From: CAYUMU01 sp964445985
GTDB taxonomy: Bacteria > Planctomycetota > Planctomycetia > Pirellulales > S012-138
NCBI GenBank assembly: GCA_964445985.1
Contig: CAYUMU010000027.1
Location: 6,070 to 70,069 of the forward strand
DNA: 64,000 nucleotides
Reading direction: 5' to 3'
The notes below the pieces were generated by a model, which saw only the letters and a program-made list of their open reading frames with translations, was not told the DNA's origin and did no database searches. The position numbers and the translations under genes are program-made. Positions 51,819 to 60,771 of the stretch are shown in pieces (positions within the stretch are counted from its first letter, which is position 1; each line of letters opens with the position of its first letter).

Positions 51819-53345
51819 ATGACCCTCGTCAATCGAGTTTCCGCTTTTTTTCTGCTGGCGATGGCCGTCATGCTGCTCGGCTATTCGGCCTTGATGTATT
51901 TCGTGATCCGTCATCATATCTACGACCAGTTCGATCACGATCTGCTGGCCTCGCTGCACAGTCTCGTGGCGGCGGTCGAAGTCGAAGACGACGACGTAAA
52001 ATGGCAGCCCTCCGACCATACTATCTCGCTTGGCGACGAAATTCACTCCGACGAGGCGCGCTGGATCATCATCGACCAGGATCAATCCCCGGTCGATCAT
52101 TCGCGCAATCTCAACCTCGACTCCGCCCCGGGGCAATTCCTCCTCCATTTGGCGGCGGCAGAACCAGAACCAAGCCTGGTCGAGATCAACGAGGCAGGCG
52201 AACGCACCGAGTGGAGATATGCCCGGCGAAGGCTTGCGGCGCCCTATCCCAAGCCGGTCTCGGAACGCGATCGCGACGAGTCCGCGGCGGTCACGGTGCT
52301 GGTGGCCCGCGATTCTTCCGATTTGCAGACCAACCTCCAGCGGTTATTGCTGCTCGCCGGCCTCATTCCGCTGGGGCTTTGGCTGCTGGCGGCCATTTTC
52401 GGCCGCAGGTTCTGCCGTCGCGCGCTCGAACCCCTGCGCACCATGTCATCTCAGGCGCGCTCCATGACCGAGCCCCAGTTCGAGATCCGTCTCCCCGTCA
52501 ATTCCACCCGCGACGAGCTCTCCGATCTGGCCCTGGCTTTCAACGAGTTGCTCGACCGGCTCCAAGCCGCTTTCGATCGGCAGCATCGGTTCACAGGCGA
52601 TGCCGCCCATCAACTGCGCTCGCCCCTGACCGTGTTCTTGGGCCAGATCGATGTCGCCCTCCGCCGCCCTCGGCAGCCCGACGAATACCGGCAGACACTC
52701 ACCATCCTCCGCGACCAGGCCATCGAATTGCGGCAAATGGTGGAGTCGCTGCTGTTCCTCGCCAGGGCCGCGGCCAGTTCGATCCCTCCCGACACGCAAC
52801 CCATCGAGCTCACGGCCTGGCTCCCGGCCTATCTTGAGCGATGGCTAGATCATCCTCGTGCCTCCGACCTCTCCTTCTTTCCAGCCAACCCCGTGGTCGT
52901 TCAGGCTTCCGAGTCGCTCTTGAGTCAACTGCTCGATAACCTCATTAGCAACGCTCTCAAATACAGTCCGCCCGCTACACCCGTTGCCGTGCGCGTTGTT
53001 CGGGCTGGGCATGCTGCCGCTGATCAAGTTCAGATCGAAGTTCAGGACCGCGGTCCTGGCATCGCTCCCGAAGATCAAGCCGCGCTGTTCGATCCGTTCT
53101 TCCGCTCGGCTCAAGCCCGGCGTTCTGGCGCTCCCGGCGTAGGCCTTGGACTGGCGATTGCCTCTCGTCTTGCCGAAGTGCTCGGCGGCCGTCTCGACTG
53201 CGATTCCAAACTTGGCCAAGGAAGCACGTTTCGCCTCTCGCTCCCAGCCGAGCCCGCGGACGACACAAGGTCGCGAATTGTCCCCACTCCAATGGCGACC
53301 TCGGCTGCTTCTATCCCCGGAAAACCCTGGACGAATCCGTCGTAA
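51819..53345 (+). CDS. Membrane sensor histidine kinase
   Basis: 508 residues: first transmembrane segment at about 10-32 (FFLLAMAVMLLGYSALMYFV), a periplasmic domain of about 130 residues, a second segment at about 175-195 (LLLLAGLIPLGLWLLAAIFG), HAMP (about 196-250), the phosphoacceptor His264 in DAAHQLRSPLTVFLGQ, then N-box LLDNLISNALKYSP, G1 DRGPGIAPEDQ and G2 GVGLGLAIA. It partners the response regulator just upstream. The sensed signal is unknown. Its end is 76 bp from the split-ATPase operon, so read-through is possible. Confidence 0.93.
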   Translation: MTLVNRVSAFFLLAMAVMLLGYSALMYFVIRHHIYDQFDHDLLASLHSLVAAVEVEDDDVKWQPSDHTISLGDEIHSDEARWIIIDQDQSPVDHSRNLNLDSAPGQFLLHLAAAEPEPSLVEINEAGERTEWRYARRRLAAPYPKPVSERDRDESAAVTVLVARDSSDLQTNLQRLLLLAGLIPLGLWLLAAIFGRRFCRRALEPLRTMSSQARSMTEPQFEIRLPVNSTRDELSDLALAFNELLDRLQAAFDRQHRFTGDAAHQLRSPLTVFLGQIDVALRRPRQPDEYRQTLTILRDQAIELRQMVESLLFLARAAASSIPPDTQPIELTAWLPAYLERWLDHPRASDLSFFPANPVVVQASESLLSQLLDNLISNALKYSPPATPVAVRVVRAGHAAADQVQIEVQDRGPGIAPEDQAALFDPFFRSAQARRSGAPGVGLGLAIASRLAEVLGGRLDCDSKLGQGSTFRLSLPAEPADDTRSRIVPTPMATSAASIPGKPWTNPS

Positions 53346-53420
53346 TAGGTATATTGATGTTCAGGTACTGCGATTCGTCGCCCCCGCCAATCTTCGCCGT
53401 AACGCACCGGGCCTCAGCCA

Positions 53421-54872
53421 ATGCTCACACGGATTGAGCTCACCAATTTCATGTCGCACCGGCACACGGTGATCGAACCAGGGCCTGGTTTGACCGTGCT
53501 CGTGGGGCCTAATAATTGCGGTAAGAGCGCCGTGGCGGCGGCCTTGCAAATTCTTTGCACCAACGAGAATTCGACGTATGTGGTTCGGCATGGCGCCCGC
53601 GATTGCCAGATCCTTGTAACCACCGACGACGGAAACGAAGTGGCCTGGCGGCGACAAAAAGCTCCCAGCTACACCATCAACGGCCAAAAGTTCGACCGCT
53701 TGGGCATGGGCGGTTTACCGGCCGAACTTCATCAGGCATTGCGGCTGCCGAAGGTCGATGCCGGCAACAACACCGATTTTGACGTCCATTTTGGCCTGCA
53801 AAAGTCGCCCATTTTTCTCCTCGGCAGCACGGGCTCGCATGCCGCGAAGTTCTTCGCCGCCAGTAGCGATGTGATTCGCCTGGTGGAGATTCAAAAACGG
53901 CACAAAGACAAGCTGAGCGACAGCAAGAAAGAGAAGAAAGACCTCGAGAAGAAGTCGAAGCAGCTCAACGCCGAGTTGGAACTCCTTAAGCCGGCCGTCG
54001 AACTGGACCGTCGCCTGGAAGTAGCCGAAGGTCTCCACGACCAAATAACTCGGGAACAAACCTTGCTAGCCGGGGCTGAATTGCATCTGCGGCATTGGAG
54101 CGACCAGTCTCGGCAGTTTGAACAGCAGTCGCAGCGGCAACAAGTGCTTGGCAAATTGCCGTCGCCGCCGCAGTTGGCCGACACGGACGGGCTGGCGGAT
54201 CGCGTCGAGTGCCTGGCCGTCACAATGGAAAAACGGGCCGCCTGTGAACAGCTTCAAGGTGTTCTCGCGAGGGTCTTACCCCCGCCTGCGTTGCACGATG
54301 TCGAACATTTAGAGCGTTGCGTGGCGAGGCTCGCCAGTTTGGACGTTGAGGTTCAAAAAGGGACCGGCCAGGCCACGGTTCTGGCCAAACTAAGTACGCC
54401 GCCAACGATGGCCGATGCCGCATCGCTAGAAGCGCATATTCGCAAGCAGCAGGTCGCCCACATTGAAGGTCGTCGTTCGGCCAGTCACCTGGCCGCGCTG
54501 CAGCCGTTGGCCCCTCCCCCTGCACTGGTCGAAGTTGCTGCATTGGAAGCGACGATCGAACATATTCAGCGATCCCAGCAACAGTTCCGGCAACTGGAAG
54601 CCAGAGGCAATGCGATCGCGAACCTCGACGAACCGCCTGAAGTTGTGCTTCCGGCGCCGCTCGATCAGCTAATCGGGGCGCTAGCCAAGTGGACTCGCGA
54701 CGTTGCCGCTGGCGAAGCCGCATTGAAGCGGCTCGAAGCCGAACTCGCGAAAACCGAACAGGCCATTCGAGAAATTGCCTCCAGCAGTAATTGCCCCACC
54801 TGCGGCGCTCCGCTCGATGCCGACCGGCTTCTGGCCCAAGGCGGGTTTCCCGGAGGGCACGCCCATGACTGA
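53421..54872 (+). CDS. N-terminal half of a split Rad50/SbcC-like ATPase, with zinc hook
   Basis: 483 residues. Starts MLTRIELTNFMSHRHTVIEPG, the Rad50/SMC N-terminal head, with Walker A GPNNCGKS at residues 29-36. From about 150 a charged coiled coil begins (KRHKDKLSDSKKEKKDLEKKSKQL). Residues 243-437 are five tandem 39-residue units, each with PP near its start and a leucine-rich helix. The end contains NCPTCGAP, a CxxC zinc hook at 458-461, followed by 22 residues. There is no ABC signature or Walker B here; these are in the gene at 56143. The next gene starts within the last 8 bases. Together these suggest one head and one arm of an Mre11/Rad50-type complex. Confidence 0.85.
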   Translation: MLTRIELTNFMSHRHTVIEPGPGLTVLVGPNNCGKSAVAAALQILCTNENSTYVVRHGARDCQILVTTDDGNEVAWRRQKAPSYTINGQKFDRLGMGGLPAELHQALRLPKVDAGNNTDFDVHFGLQKSPIFLLGSTGSHAAKFFAASSDVIRLVEIQKRHKDKLSDSKKEKKDLEKKSKQLNAELELLKPAVELDRRLEVAEGLHDQITREQTLLAGAELHLRHWSDQSRQFEQQSQRQQVLGKLPSPPQLADTDGLADRVECLAVTMEKRAACEQLQGVLARVLPPPALHDVEHLERCVARLASLDVEVQKGTGQATVLAKLSTPPTMADAASLEAHIRKQQVAHIEGRRSASHLAALQPLAPPPALVEVAALEATIEHIQRSQQQFRQLEARGNAIANLDEPPEVVLPAPLDQLIGALAKWTRDVAAGEAALKRLEAELAKTEQAIREIASSSNCPTCGAPLDADRLLAQGGFPGGHAHD

Positions 54873-55824
54873 AGCAGCCTATCGCGGGCTGCTGATGATT
54901 GGCGACCCGCATTTGGAAGGCCGAGCGCCGGGCTTCCGCAAAGACGAATATCCGCGTGTGATTCTGGATAAGCTGGCCTGGTGCCTGGAATACGCCAGGC
55001 AGGAGCAACTGCTGCCGGCCATCTTGGGCGATCTGTTCGATAAGCCCCGCGACAACCCTAACTGGATGCTGGTGGAACTGCTCAAGTTGTTTCAGTCCGA
55101 AGTGCTCGCGCTCTACGGCAATCACGATGTTCATCAAACGGCCGAGCTAACGTCGGATGATTCGCTCAGCTTGCTCGTCACGGCTGGCCGGCTAAACCTA
55201 ATTCACCCTCAAAGTCCGTGGCGGGGCGTCATGGGTGGGCGCAACGTGGTGGTCGGCGGCTCCAACTATCGCCAGCCGATTCCCAAGAAGTTTCCTCTCG
55301 AAGCCGATTCTACTCACGATGCCACGTCTCTCGTGATCTGGCTCACGCATCACGATCTCTTGATTCCAGGTTACGATGAAGGCCGAATCAAGCCGTATGA
55401 AGCGGATGGAATCGATATCATGGTCAATGGCCACATCCATCGCCGCCTGGCCGACGTGCCCCAGGGCCGCACCCTCTGGATCACGCCGGGCAATATCTCT
55501 CGCCGCAAGCGCGGCGACGCGACGCGAGCCCACGTGCCATCGGCGTTGCGAATTGATGTTTTGCCCCAAGCTTACGACATTCGCTACGTGGAAGTGCCGC
55601 ATCAGTCGTTTGAGGAAGTCTTTCATGAGGCGGTGACCGAAACGACGGAGAACGCGTCGCGTTCGGAATTTGTCGCCGGCCTGGCCGAGTTGCAAACGCG
55701 CCGCACAAGCAGCGGCGCCGGCTTAGTAGAATTCTTGGAACACAATTTGAGCCAGTTCGAGCCGTCGGTGGCCGACGAGATTCGCCGCCTGGCCAAGGAG
55801 GTAATTCCCGATGCCCCCACGTAA
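54865..55824 (+). CDS. Mre11/SbcD-like metallophosphoesterase
   Basis: 319 residues from MTEAAYRGLLMIGDPHLEG; the frame is open upstream to 54775 but that is inside the ATPase gene. The calcineurin-like metal motifs are all present and in order: DPH (14-16), GDLFD (55-59), GNHD (85-88), THHD (161-164) and GHIH (189-192). They fit the nuclease partner of Rad50/SbcC. The start overlaps the ATPase stop by 8 bp and the end overlaps the next gene by 14 bp, so translation is probably coupled. The C-terminal helical tail is short; no capping domain as large as in SbcD was recognised. Confidence 0.88.
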   Translation: MTEAAYRGLLMIGDPHLEGRAPGFRKDEYPRVILDKLAWCLEYARQEQLLPAILGDLFDKPRDNPNWMLVELLKLFQSEVLALYGNHDVHQTAELTSDDSLSLLVTAGRLNLIHPQSPWRGVMGGRNVVVGGSNYRQPIPKKFPLEADSTHDATSLVIWLTHHDLLIPGYDEGRIKPYEADGIDIMVNGHIHRRLADVPQGRTLWITPGNISRRKRGDATRAHVPSALRIDVLPQAYDIRYVEVPHQSFEEVFHEAVTETTENASRSEFVAGLAELQTRRTSSGAGLVEFLEHNLSQFEPSVADEIRRLAKEVIPDAPT

Positions 55825-56146
55825 AGTAAGTGAAACCACGAGCGATACCAGCAGTGAACTCCAGGACATGGAGACCCTTCAACAGCGTCACCAGATGCTT
55901 CACAAGAAGCACATTGAAACCGGAGCGAATCTCAAGAACGCTCGGGACCGGCTTGACGAACTTCAGAGAGAAGCCACCGAGAAGTACGGCACCAGCGACA
56001 TTGATGAACTGCGCCAAAAGCTGGCCACGATGAAGGCCGAGAACGAGGAAAAGCGGCGAGCTTATCAAGCGGAGTTGGACGACATTGAACGCGAATTGAA
56101 GCGGGTGGAATCCAGCTTCGAGGACGCCGCTCAGCCGGGTGAGTGA
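55811..56146 (+). CDS. Small coiled-coil protein, possible return arm of the split ATPase
   Basis: 111 residues, almost all helical and charged: about residues 15-55 (ELQDMETLQQRHQMLHKK) and 60-105 (IDELRQKLATMKAENEEKRR), with a KYGTSDIDEL hinge near 57-66. This pattern is like the descending coiled coil of Rad50/SMC proteins after the hook. There is no ATP motif. The start lies within the last 14 bp of the nuclease gene and its stop overlaps the next start (GTGA). It is probably a structural subunit of the same complex; this is inference from position and composition. Confidence 0.75.
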   Translation: MPPRKVSETTSDTSSELQDMETLQQRHQMLHKKHIETGANLKNARDRLDELQREATEKYGTSDIDELRQKLATMKAENEEKRRAYQAELDDIERELKRVESSFEDAAQPGE

Positions 56147-56895
56147 AACCTGGCGCGCGAGCATCCAAACCGTGGGAGCATAACCTGATGGCCACCGGCC
56201 AAGTCAACAATCCGGAAGCGGCCGAAGTTGCGTCGGCCGCCACGATGCGCTCACCCTCCAATGCGCGGCGGCTGGTTAATCGCTTGCTTGATAAGCGCAA
56301 TGATCGTGTTAATGTCTCAGTCCAATTCGACAAGCGGTTTCGCCAACTCAACGCCTATCTCGGCATTGCCGACCAGGTCACCCTCGCCTTGGAGCAATTA
56401 AACAGTCAGCTCTTTGCCCAGGTGCTGGGCATCGTGCAGGAAAAGCTATCCGTTGCGCTTCAGGAAATTCTCGATCAGCCCATCTGCTTGAAGGCAAAGG
56501 CCGACTTCAAAAGTGGGGCCGCCGTGGTGGAGTTCAATATCGAGCGTGACGGGCACAGCGAAGACATCTTGCGGGGCCAAGGGGGCTCGGTAGCCAACAT
56601 CCTCAGCGTGGGGTTGCGGATCTTCGCTCTTTCGCAACTCGATGAAAGCAAGCACCGCCGTTTCTTGGTGCTCGATGAGCAGGATTGCTGGCTGCGGCCC
56701 GACCTGGTTCCGCAATTGGTGAAGATCGTCGCCCAGGCGGGCCGGGAACTGGGTTTTCAAACTTTGATGATCAGCCATCACGACGTGGAAAGCTTCGTGC
56801 AATATGCCGACAAGGTGTATGAGTTTGCTCCTGGACCCGACGGGGTTCAGGTGCGAGAAAGACAAACTCGGCCGCGGTACGAGGACCCAAGCTAG
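56143..56895 (+). CDS. C-terminal half of the split Rad50/SbcC-like ATPase
   Basis: 250 residues with a GTG start overlapping the previous stop; ATG 56188 is an alternative. After a helical segment (about 60-115) come the elements missing from the gene at 53421: an ABC-type signature region RGQGGSVANILSVGLR (144-159), Walker B FLVLDEQD with Asp178 and Glu179, and the H-loop ISHHD (210-214). There is no Walker A. This is the C-terminal head of a Rad50-like ATPase as a separate protein. It should pair with the N-terminal half to make a working ATPase. The signature lacks the usual LSGGE serine order, which is an oddity. Confidence 0.83.
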   Translation: MKPGARASKPWEHNLMATGQVNNPEAAEVASAATMRSPSNARRLVNRLLDKRNDRVNVSVQFDKRFRQLNAYLGIADQVTLALEQLNSQLFAQVLGIVQEKLSVALQEILDQPICLKAKADFKSGAAVVEFNIERDGHSEDILRGQGGSVANILSVGLRIFALSQLDESKHRRFLVLDEQDCWLRPDLVPQLVKIVAQAGRELGFQTLMISHHDVESFVQYADKVYEFAPGPDGVQVRERQTRPRYEDPS

Positions 56896-57068
56896 GATTG
56901 GTTGGCACATTCGGCAGGACCGCGATGTTTCGCCCTGGCCTTGCGCTCCCGGCTCGGTTTCGTGGGCCGCGACGGCAAGGAGCATTGGACCGGAGCAGCC
57001 CCATCAGCGTATCATTTCGATATCCCGCTGGCCTTTCCCCGTGCGACTCAGGCGATACCCGACCGAAT

Positions 57069-58988
57069 ATGCCCGACCCGACCGAGTTCCCCCAGATTCA
57101 AGGAGTGGCCACGGCTGAATTGGCGGCGTACATCGCACTGGCCGCGGCCCGCGAAACGGCCGTTGAACCTTTCTTGAATTCTTCGCTCGGTCAACTGCTG
57201 CAACCTCTGGGGTGTTCGAGCGCCAGCGTGGTTCTGCAGAATGGCGGCGAGTGGCAAACGGTGGCCCGTGTCGGTGGCCGCTCATCGCCCCCCGTTCAAT
57301 TGCTGGCCGAAGTTCTGGATTCAGACGCCGCGGCGCGCGAGGGCAAGACCTGGGCTTGCCCCCTCCGCGCGCAAACCCAGTTGGCCGATGCCCTGGTGCT
57401 CGACGACCTGCCGTTGGAACGCACGGCGTTGGCCCTCTTCCTGGCGAAATTCATCGGCGAGGCGCTCGCTGAGGTGCGCAAGCGCCAAGCCGCTCAGCAG
57501 CGAATTTACCGGCTCGAGGCCATTCTCGAAATCGCCGGCAAGTGGAACCAGACTCACGAAATGGAACCGCTGCTCGTGCAAATGGCCGAAGCCGCCACGC
57601 GGTTGCTGAACGCCGATCGCGCCAGTATTTTTCTCTGGGATCGGCCCAACAAGCAACTCGTGGGCCGGCCGGCCCTGGGGGTCAAGTCGGGTGAGTTGCG
57701 CGTGCCCGATAATGCCGGCGTGGTGGGGCGAGTGGTGCAAACGGGAGAAATTCAGCGGGTCGATCGCTATCTGGGGCAAGATCAGATCGACCGCCGCGTG
57801 GATGCCAAGCTCGGCTACCAAACCCAAACCCTCATTTGCGTGCCGCTTCACGGAGCCAAGGGGGAGCGATTCGGCGCGTTCGAGGTTTTGAACAAAAAGA
57901 CCGGCAACTTCTCGGCTGAAGACGAAGAAGCCTTGATCGAAATGGCCAGTCACGCCGCGATCGCGCTCGAAAACACCCAAGAATTGCAGCGGCTGCTGCA
58001 TGCTCGTCAGCGCATGACAGACGAAGCGGCCCGGCATGTGCGGATGATTGGCAAAAGTCCGGCGGTCAGTGCCCTGCGAACCACCATCGAGCGGGTTGCC
58101 GCCACGGAATTGGCCGTGCTGATTCTGGGCGAAAACGGCACGGGCAAGGAGGTCGTGAGCCAGTCAATCCACTACCTGTCGGAACGCCGCGATGAGCCCT
58201 TCATCGCGGTGAACTGCGCCGCGATTACCGAAACCTTGCTGGAAAGCGAGCTGTTCGGTCACGAGAAAGGCGCGTTCACGGGCGCTGAAGAAATGCGACG
58301 AGGAAAATTCGAACTCGCCAACGGGGGAACCCTGTTCCTCGACGAAATTGGCGACATGAGCGCGGGCGGCCAGGCCAAATTGCTCCGCGTGCTCGAAGAT
58401 AAAGTGGTGGTGCGGGTCGGCGGCGCGACTCCGATCCATACCGACGCCCGAGTGATCGCCGCCACCAATCAGAACTTGCTGGACATGGTGCGGGCCAAGA
58501 AATTCCGCGAAGATTTGTACTTCCGGCTGAACGTGGTCACGTTGGAACTCCCTCCGCTGCGTGACCGCCAGGGAGACATCGTGCTCTTGGCCGAACACTT
58601 CTTGGAAGATTTCAGCCGCAAGGCCCGGCGGCTCACGCCAAAGCTATCGGCCGAGGCCCGGCAGCGACTGCTAGACCATCGCTGGCCCGGCAATATTCGC
58701 GAGTTGCGGAACCTGTGCGAACGGCTGGCCTACTTATTTCAAGGCGACACGCTCGAGGCCAAAGACCTGGCGTTGATCTTGAATTCCGCGGAAGATCCCC
58801 AGCTCTGGTTTCCGACCAATGCCACCCTCAATGAAGCGACGACCGAATTCCAGATTGAGTACGTGAGACGCACCATTGAGCGATGCGGCGGCAACATGAC
58901 CGATGCCGCTGAAATCCTGGGCATGCATCGTTCGAATCTGTACCGCAAGCTGCGGATCTTGGGCGTTTCGGTCGACGACGTAACCTGA
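57069..58988 (+). CDS. GAF-domain sigma-54 enhancer-binding regulator
   Basis: 639 residues from MPDPTEFPQIQG; the frame extends upstream to 56898 but that part is low-quality and not family-like. The N-terminal about 130 residues may be a degenerate sensor domain. A GAF domain follows (about 150-300: LLNADRASIFLWDRPNKQLVG). The AAA+ domain has Walker A GENGTGKE, the sigma-54 contact loop GAFTGA, and Walker B GGTLFLDEIGDM. The C-terminus is a Fis-type helix-turn-helix (NMTDAAEILGMHRSNLYRKLRILGV). It activates sigma-54 promoters on binding a ligand at the GAF domain. The ligand is unknown. Confidence 0.92.
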   Translation: MPDPTEFPQIQGVATAELAAYIALAAARETAVEPFLNSSLGQLLQPLGCSSASVVLQNGGEWQTVARVGGRSSPPVQLLAEVLDSDAAAREGKTWACPLRAQTQLADALVLDDLPLERTALALFLAKFIGEALAEVRKRQAAQQRIYRLEAILEIAGKWNQTHEMEPLLVQMAEAATRLLNADRASIFLWDRPNKQLVGRPALGVKSGELRVPDNAGVVGRVVQTGEIQRVDRYLGQDQIDRRVDAKLGYQTQTLICVPLHGAKGERFGAFEVLNKKTGNFSAEDEEALIEMASHAAIALENTQELQRLLHARQRMTDEAARHVRMIGKSPAVSALRTTIERVAATELAVLILGENGTGKEVVSQSIHYLSERRDEPFIAVNCAAITETLLESELFGHEKGAFTGAEEMRRGKFELANGGTLFLDEIGDMSAGGQAKLLRVLEDKVVVRVGGATPIHTDARVIAATNQNLLDMVRAKKFREDLYFRLNVVTLELPPLRDRQGDIVLLAEHFLEDFSRKARRLTPKLSAEARQRLLDHRWPGNIRELRNLCERLAYLFQGDTLEAKDLALILNSAEDPQLWFPTNATLNEATTEFQIEYVRRTIERCGGNMTDAAEILGMHRSNLYRKLRILGVSVDDVT

Positions 58989-59181
58989 CATTCCGTTGGT
59001 CGTCGGGTGTACGCCGTCCCCTGTTTTTTGGCGGGCGTTCCTCGTCACGATCGGCGCTGCATCCTCATCGCAGCCTGCCGCCCTACGCCGCTTCGTTTCT
59101 TCGCTTGGAAGCATGCTTTACGTGGGCTTCCTGGTGGGCAGCTTCTCACGCTCGCTGACGAGCTCATATTCTATGCAACAA

Positions 59182-59209
59182 CAACGGGCCGGCAATTGCC
59201 GGCCCGTTG
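59182..59209. terminator. Perfect 28-bp palindrome between convergent genes
   Basis: A perfect 28-bp palindrome with the core CGGGCCGGCAATTGCCGGCCCG sits between the end of the GAF/sigma-54 regulator (58988, plus) and the end of the YTV protein gene (59284, minus). It can terminate from either side. The minus side is followed by TTGTTGTTG, not a clean T-run. Confidence 0.6.
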
Positions 59210-59283
59210 CTAGGTCTCGTGTCGATTAGTTCTGAATTCAACGATCGCGATCCGGAGTTGCCCAGAACGCCAACGGTGAAGCG

Positions 59284-60771
59284 TTATTTGCAGGGCGCGC
59301 AGCCGGCGCTAACCGGCACGTTGACCAGGACCTTCTTCTCGACCATCCGGCAAACGCAAACATTGACGGTGGCTTCCTCTTGGTAGGGGACCATCACCGT
59401 GTATTTTTGAACCTGCTCTTCGGTCACGTTCTTGTAGCTGGTGACCTGGCGAGTGCGGGTTCGCTTTTCCGGAACGCAAACGTACTGCTGAACTTCGCGC
59501 TGTTGCACTTCGTTCACGTAGCTGCAGGTCTTGACGGTGCGAGTGCGGGTTTCGGGCTTGCAGACCGTAACCTGGTACTCGTAGGGTTGCTCCACCGTTT
59601 GGCACTCCACCACATTGACGGTGCGGGTGCGGGTTTCGGGCTTGCAAACCGTGACCTGGTACTCGTAGGGCTGCTCGACCGTTTGGCACTCCACCACATT
59701 GACGGTGCGGGTGCGGGTTTCGGGCTTGCAAACCGTGACCTGGTACTCGTAGGGCTGCTCGACCGTTTGGCACTCCACCACATTGACGGTGCGGGTGCGG
59801 GTTTCGGGCTTGCAAACGGTGACCTGGTACTCGTAGGGCTCTTCAACGCGTTGGTAATTCCACACGTTCACGTCGATGGTTTTTTGCACCACGTTGTTAA
59901 CCCAAACTTTGCAGCAGCCACCGCAGCAAGATTGGCATCCGCCACAGTTGCTGGTGCTTCCGCAACCCGAGCGAACTTCCCAGTGGCCTTCATTCACGCA
60001 GATGGTGCGCTGCTGAGTGCTGGGAACGGCCACGCAACGGCTGCGGGTGGCGCTGCGGGTTTCGGTGTGAGGAACCATCACGGTGTAGGTCTGCTCAACC
60101 TGCTTGGTGACCGGCTGAGTTACCTTACGGGTACCGCTGCGGGTTTCGGTGTGGGGAACCTGCACGGTGTAGGTCTGCTCGACCTGCTTGGTGACCGATT
60201 GATTCACCGCGCGGGTGGCGCTGCGGGTTTCGGTGTGAGGCACGAGCACGGTGTAGGTCTGCTCGACCTGCTTGGTGACTGATTGATTCACCGTGCGGGT
60301 GGCACTGCGGGTTTCGGTGTGGGGCACCAACACCGTGTAGGTCTGCTCAACCTGCTTGGTGACCGGCTGATTTACCGTGCGGGTGGCGCTGCGAGTCTCG
60401 GTGTGGGGCACCATCACCGTGTACTCCTGTTCCACCTCGTTGATAACCGGCTTGCATACGGTGTAGTCCACCGTCTTGGTGATGAGCTGTCGGACCATCA
60501 CCGTGTACTCTTCCGTCACTTCTCGCGTTTCAGGAACGCAACGGGTGACCATCACCGTCCGTTCGCGGACTTCGGGGCGGTACTTGGTGACCATCACCGT
60601 CCGTTGCTCAGTCACGTACTGAGGCACATGAATAATTTTTTCCACCGTTTGGTAGGCGGGACCACAGGAATACCCGTAGCTGCTACCTTGGCAGGCGCCG
60701 CAGTCCGCTGCTTGCGCCCAGTTGCCAAATGGCATCGCTGCCAACGCCAAGATCCATGCATAGCGGTGCAT
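59284..60771 (-). CDS. YTV-repeat exported protein with two 28-residue repeat arrays
   Basis: 495 residues with a signal peptide (MHRYAWILALAAMPFGNWAQA). Two tandem arrays are visible. Array 1 has five starts of YTVxVPHTETRS at residues 117, 145, 173, 201 and 229, exactly 28 apart. Array 2 has four copies of YEYQVTVCKPETRTRTV at 313, 341, 369 and 397, also 28 apart. A Cys-rich linker (about 270-287, CGGCQSCCGGCC) lies between. YTV repeats are known from planctomycete surface proteins. The protein may be a beta-rich fibre or wall component with disulfide crosslinks. The two sigma-54 regulators flank it. Confidence 0.88.
   Translation of the reverse strand: MHRYAWILALAAMPFGNWAQAADCGACQGSSYGYSCGPAYQTVEKIIHVPQYVTEQRTVMVTKYRPEVRERTVMVTRCVPETREVTEEYTVMVRQLITKTVDYTVCKPVINEVEQEYTVMVPHTETRSATRTVNQPVTKQVEQTYTVLVPHTETRSATRTVNQSVTKQVEQTYTVLVPHTETRSATRAVNQSVTKQVEQTYTVQVPHTETRSGTRKVTQPVTKQVEQTYTVMVPHTETRSATRSRCVAVPSTQQRTICVNEGHWEVRSGCGSTSNCGGCQSCCGGCCKVWVNNVVQKTIDVNVWNYQRVEEPYEYQVTVCKPETRTRTVNVVECQTVEQPYEYQVTVCKPETRTRTVNVVECQTVEQPYEYQVTVCKPETRTRTVNVVECQTVEQPYEYQVTVCKPETRTRTVKTCSYVNEVQQREVQQYVCVPEKRTRTRQVTSYKNVTEEQVQKYTVMVPYQEEATVNVCVCRMVEKKVLVNVPVSAGCAPCK
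59530..59835 (-). repeat. 84-bp tandem repeat encoding array 2 of the YTV protein
   Basis: Array 2, residues 313-414, is encoded by units of 84 bp that are almost identical at the nucleotide level in the middle copies (for example CTCGTAGGGCTGCTCGACCG recurs unchanged). This suggests recent duplication or homogenisation. Confidence 0.85.
60043..60423 (-). repeat. 84-bp tandem repeat encoding array 1 of the YTV protein
   Basis: Array 1, residues 117-243, is made of 84-bp units with few differences, such as GTGTAGGTCTGCTCGACCTG repeated. The final unit breaks off into a different sequence (SRCVAVPSTQQ). Confidence 0.85.

Noticed and set aside
54775..54864. N-terminal extension of the Mre11-like protein
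   Set aside because: It lies in the ATPase gene in another frame, and the MTEAAYRGLLMIGDPH start matches the family.
59284..60771. Possible CRISPR array
   Set aside because: The repeats are 84-bp coding units in frame within one protein, without variable spacers of a fixed size.
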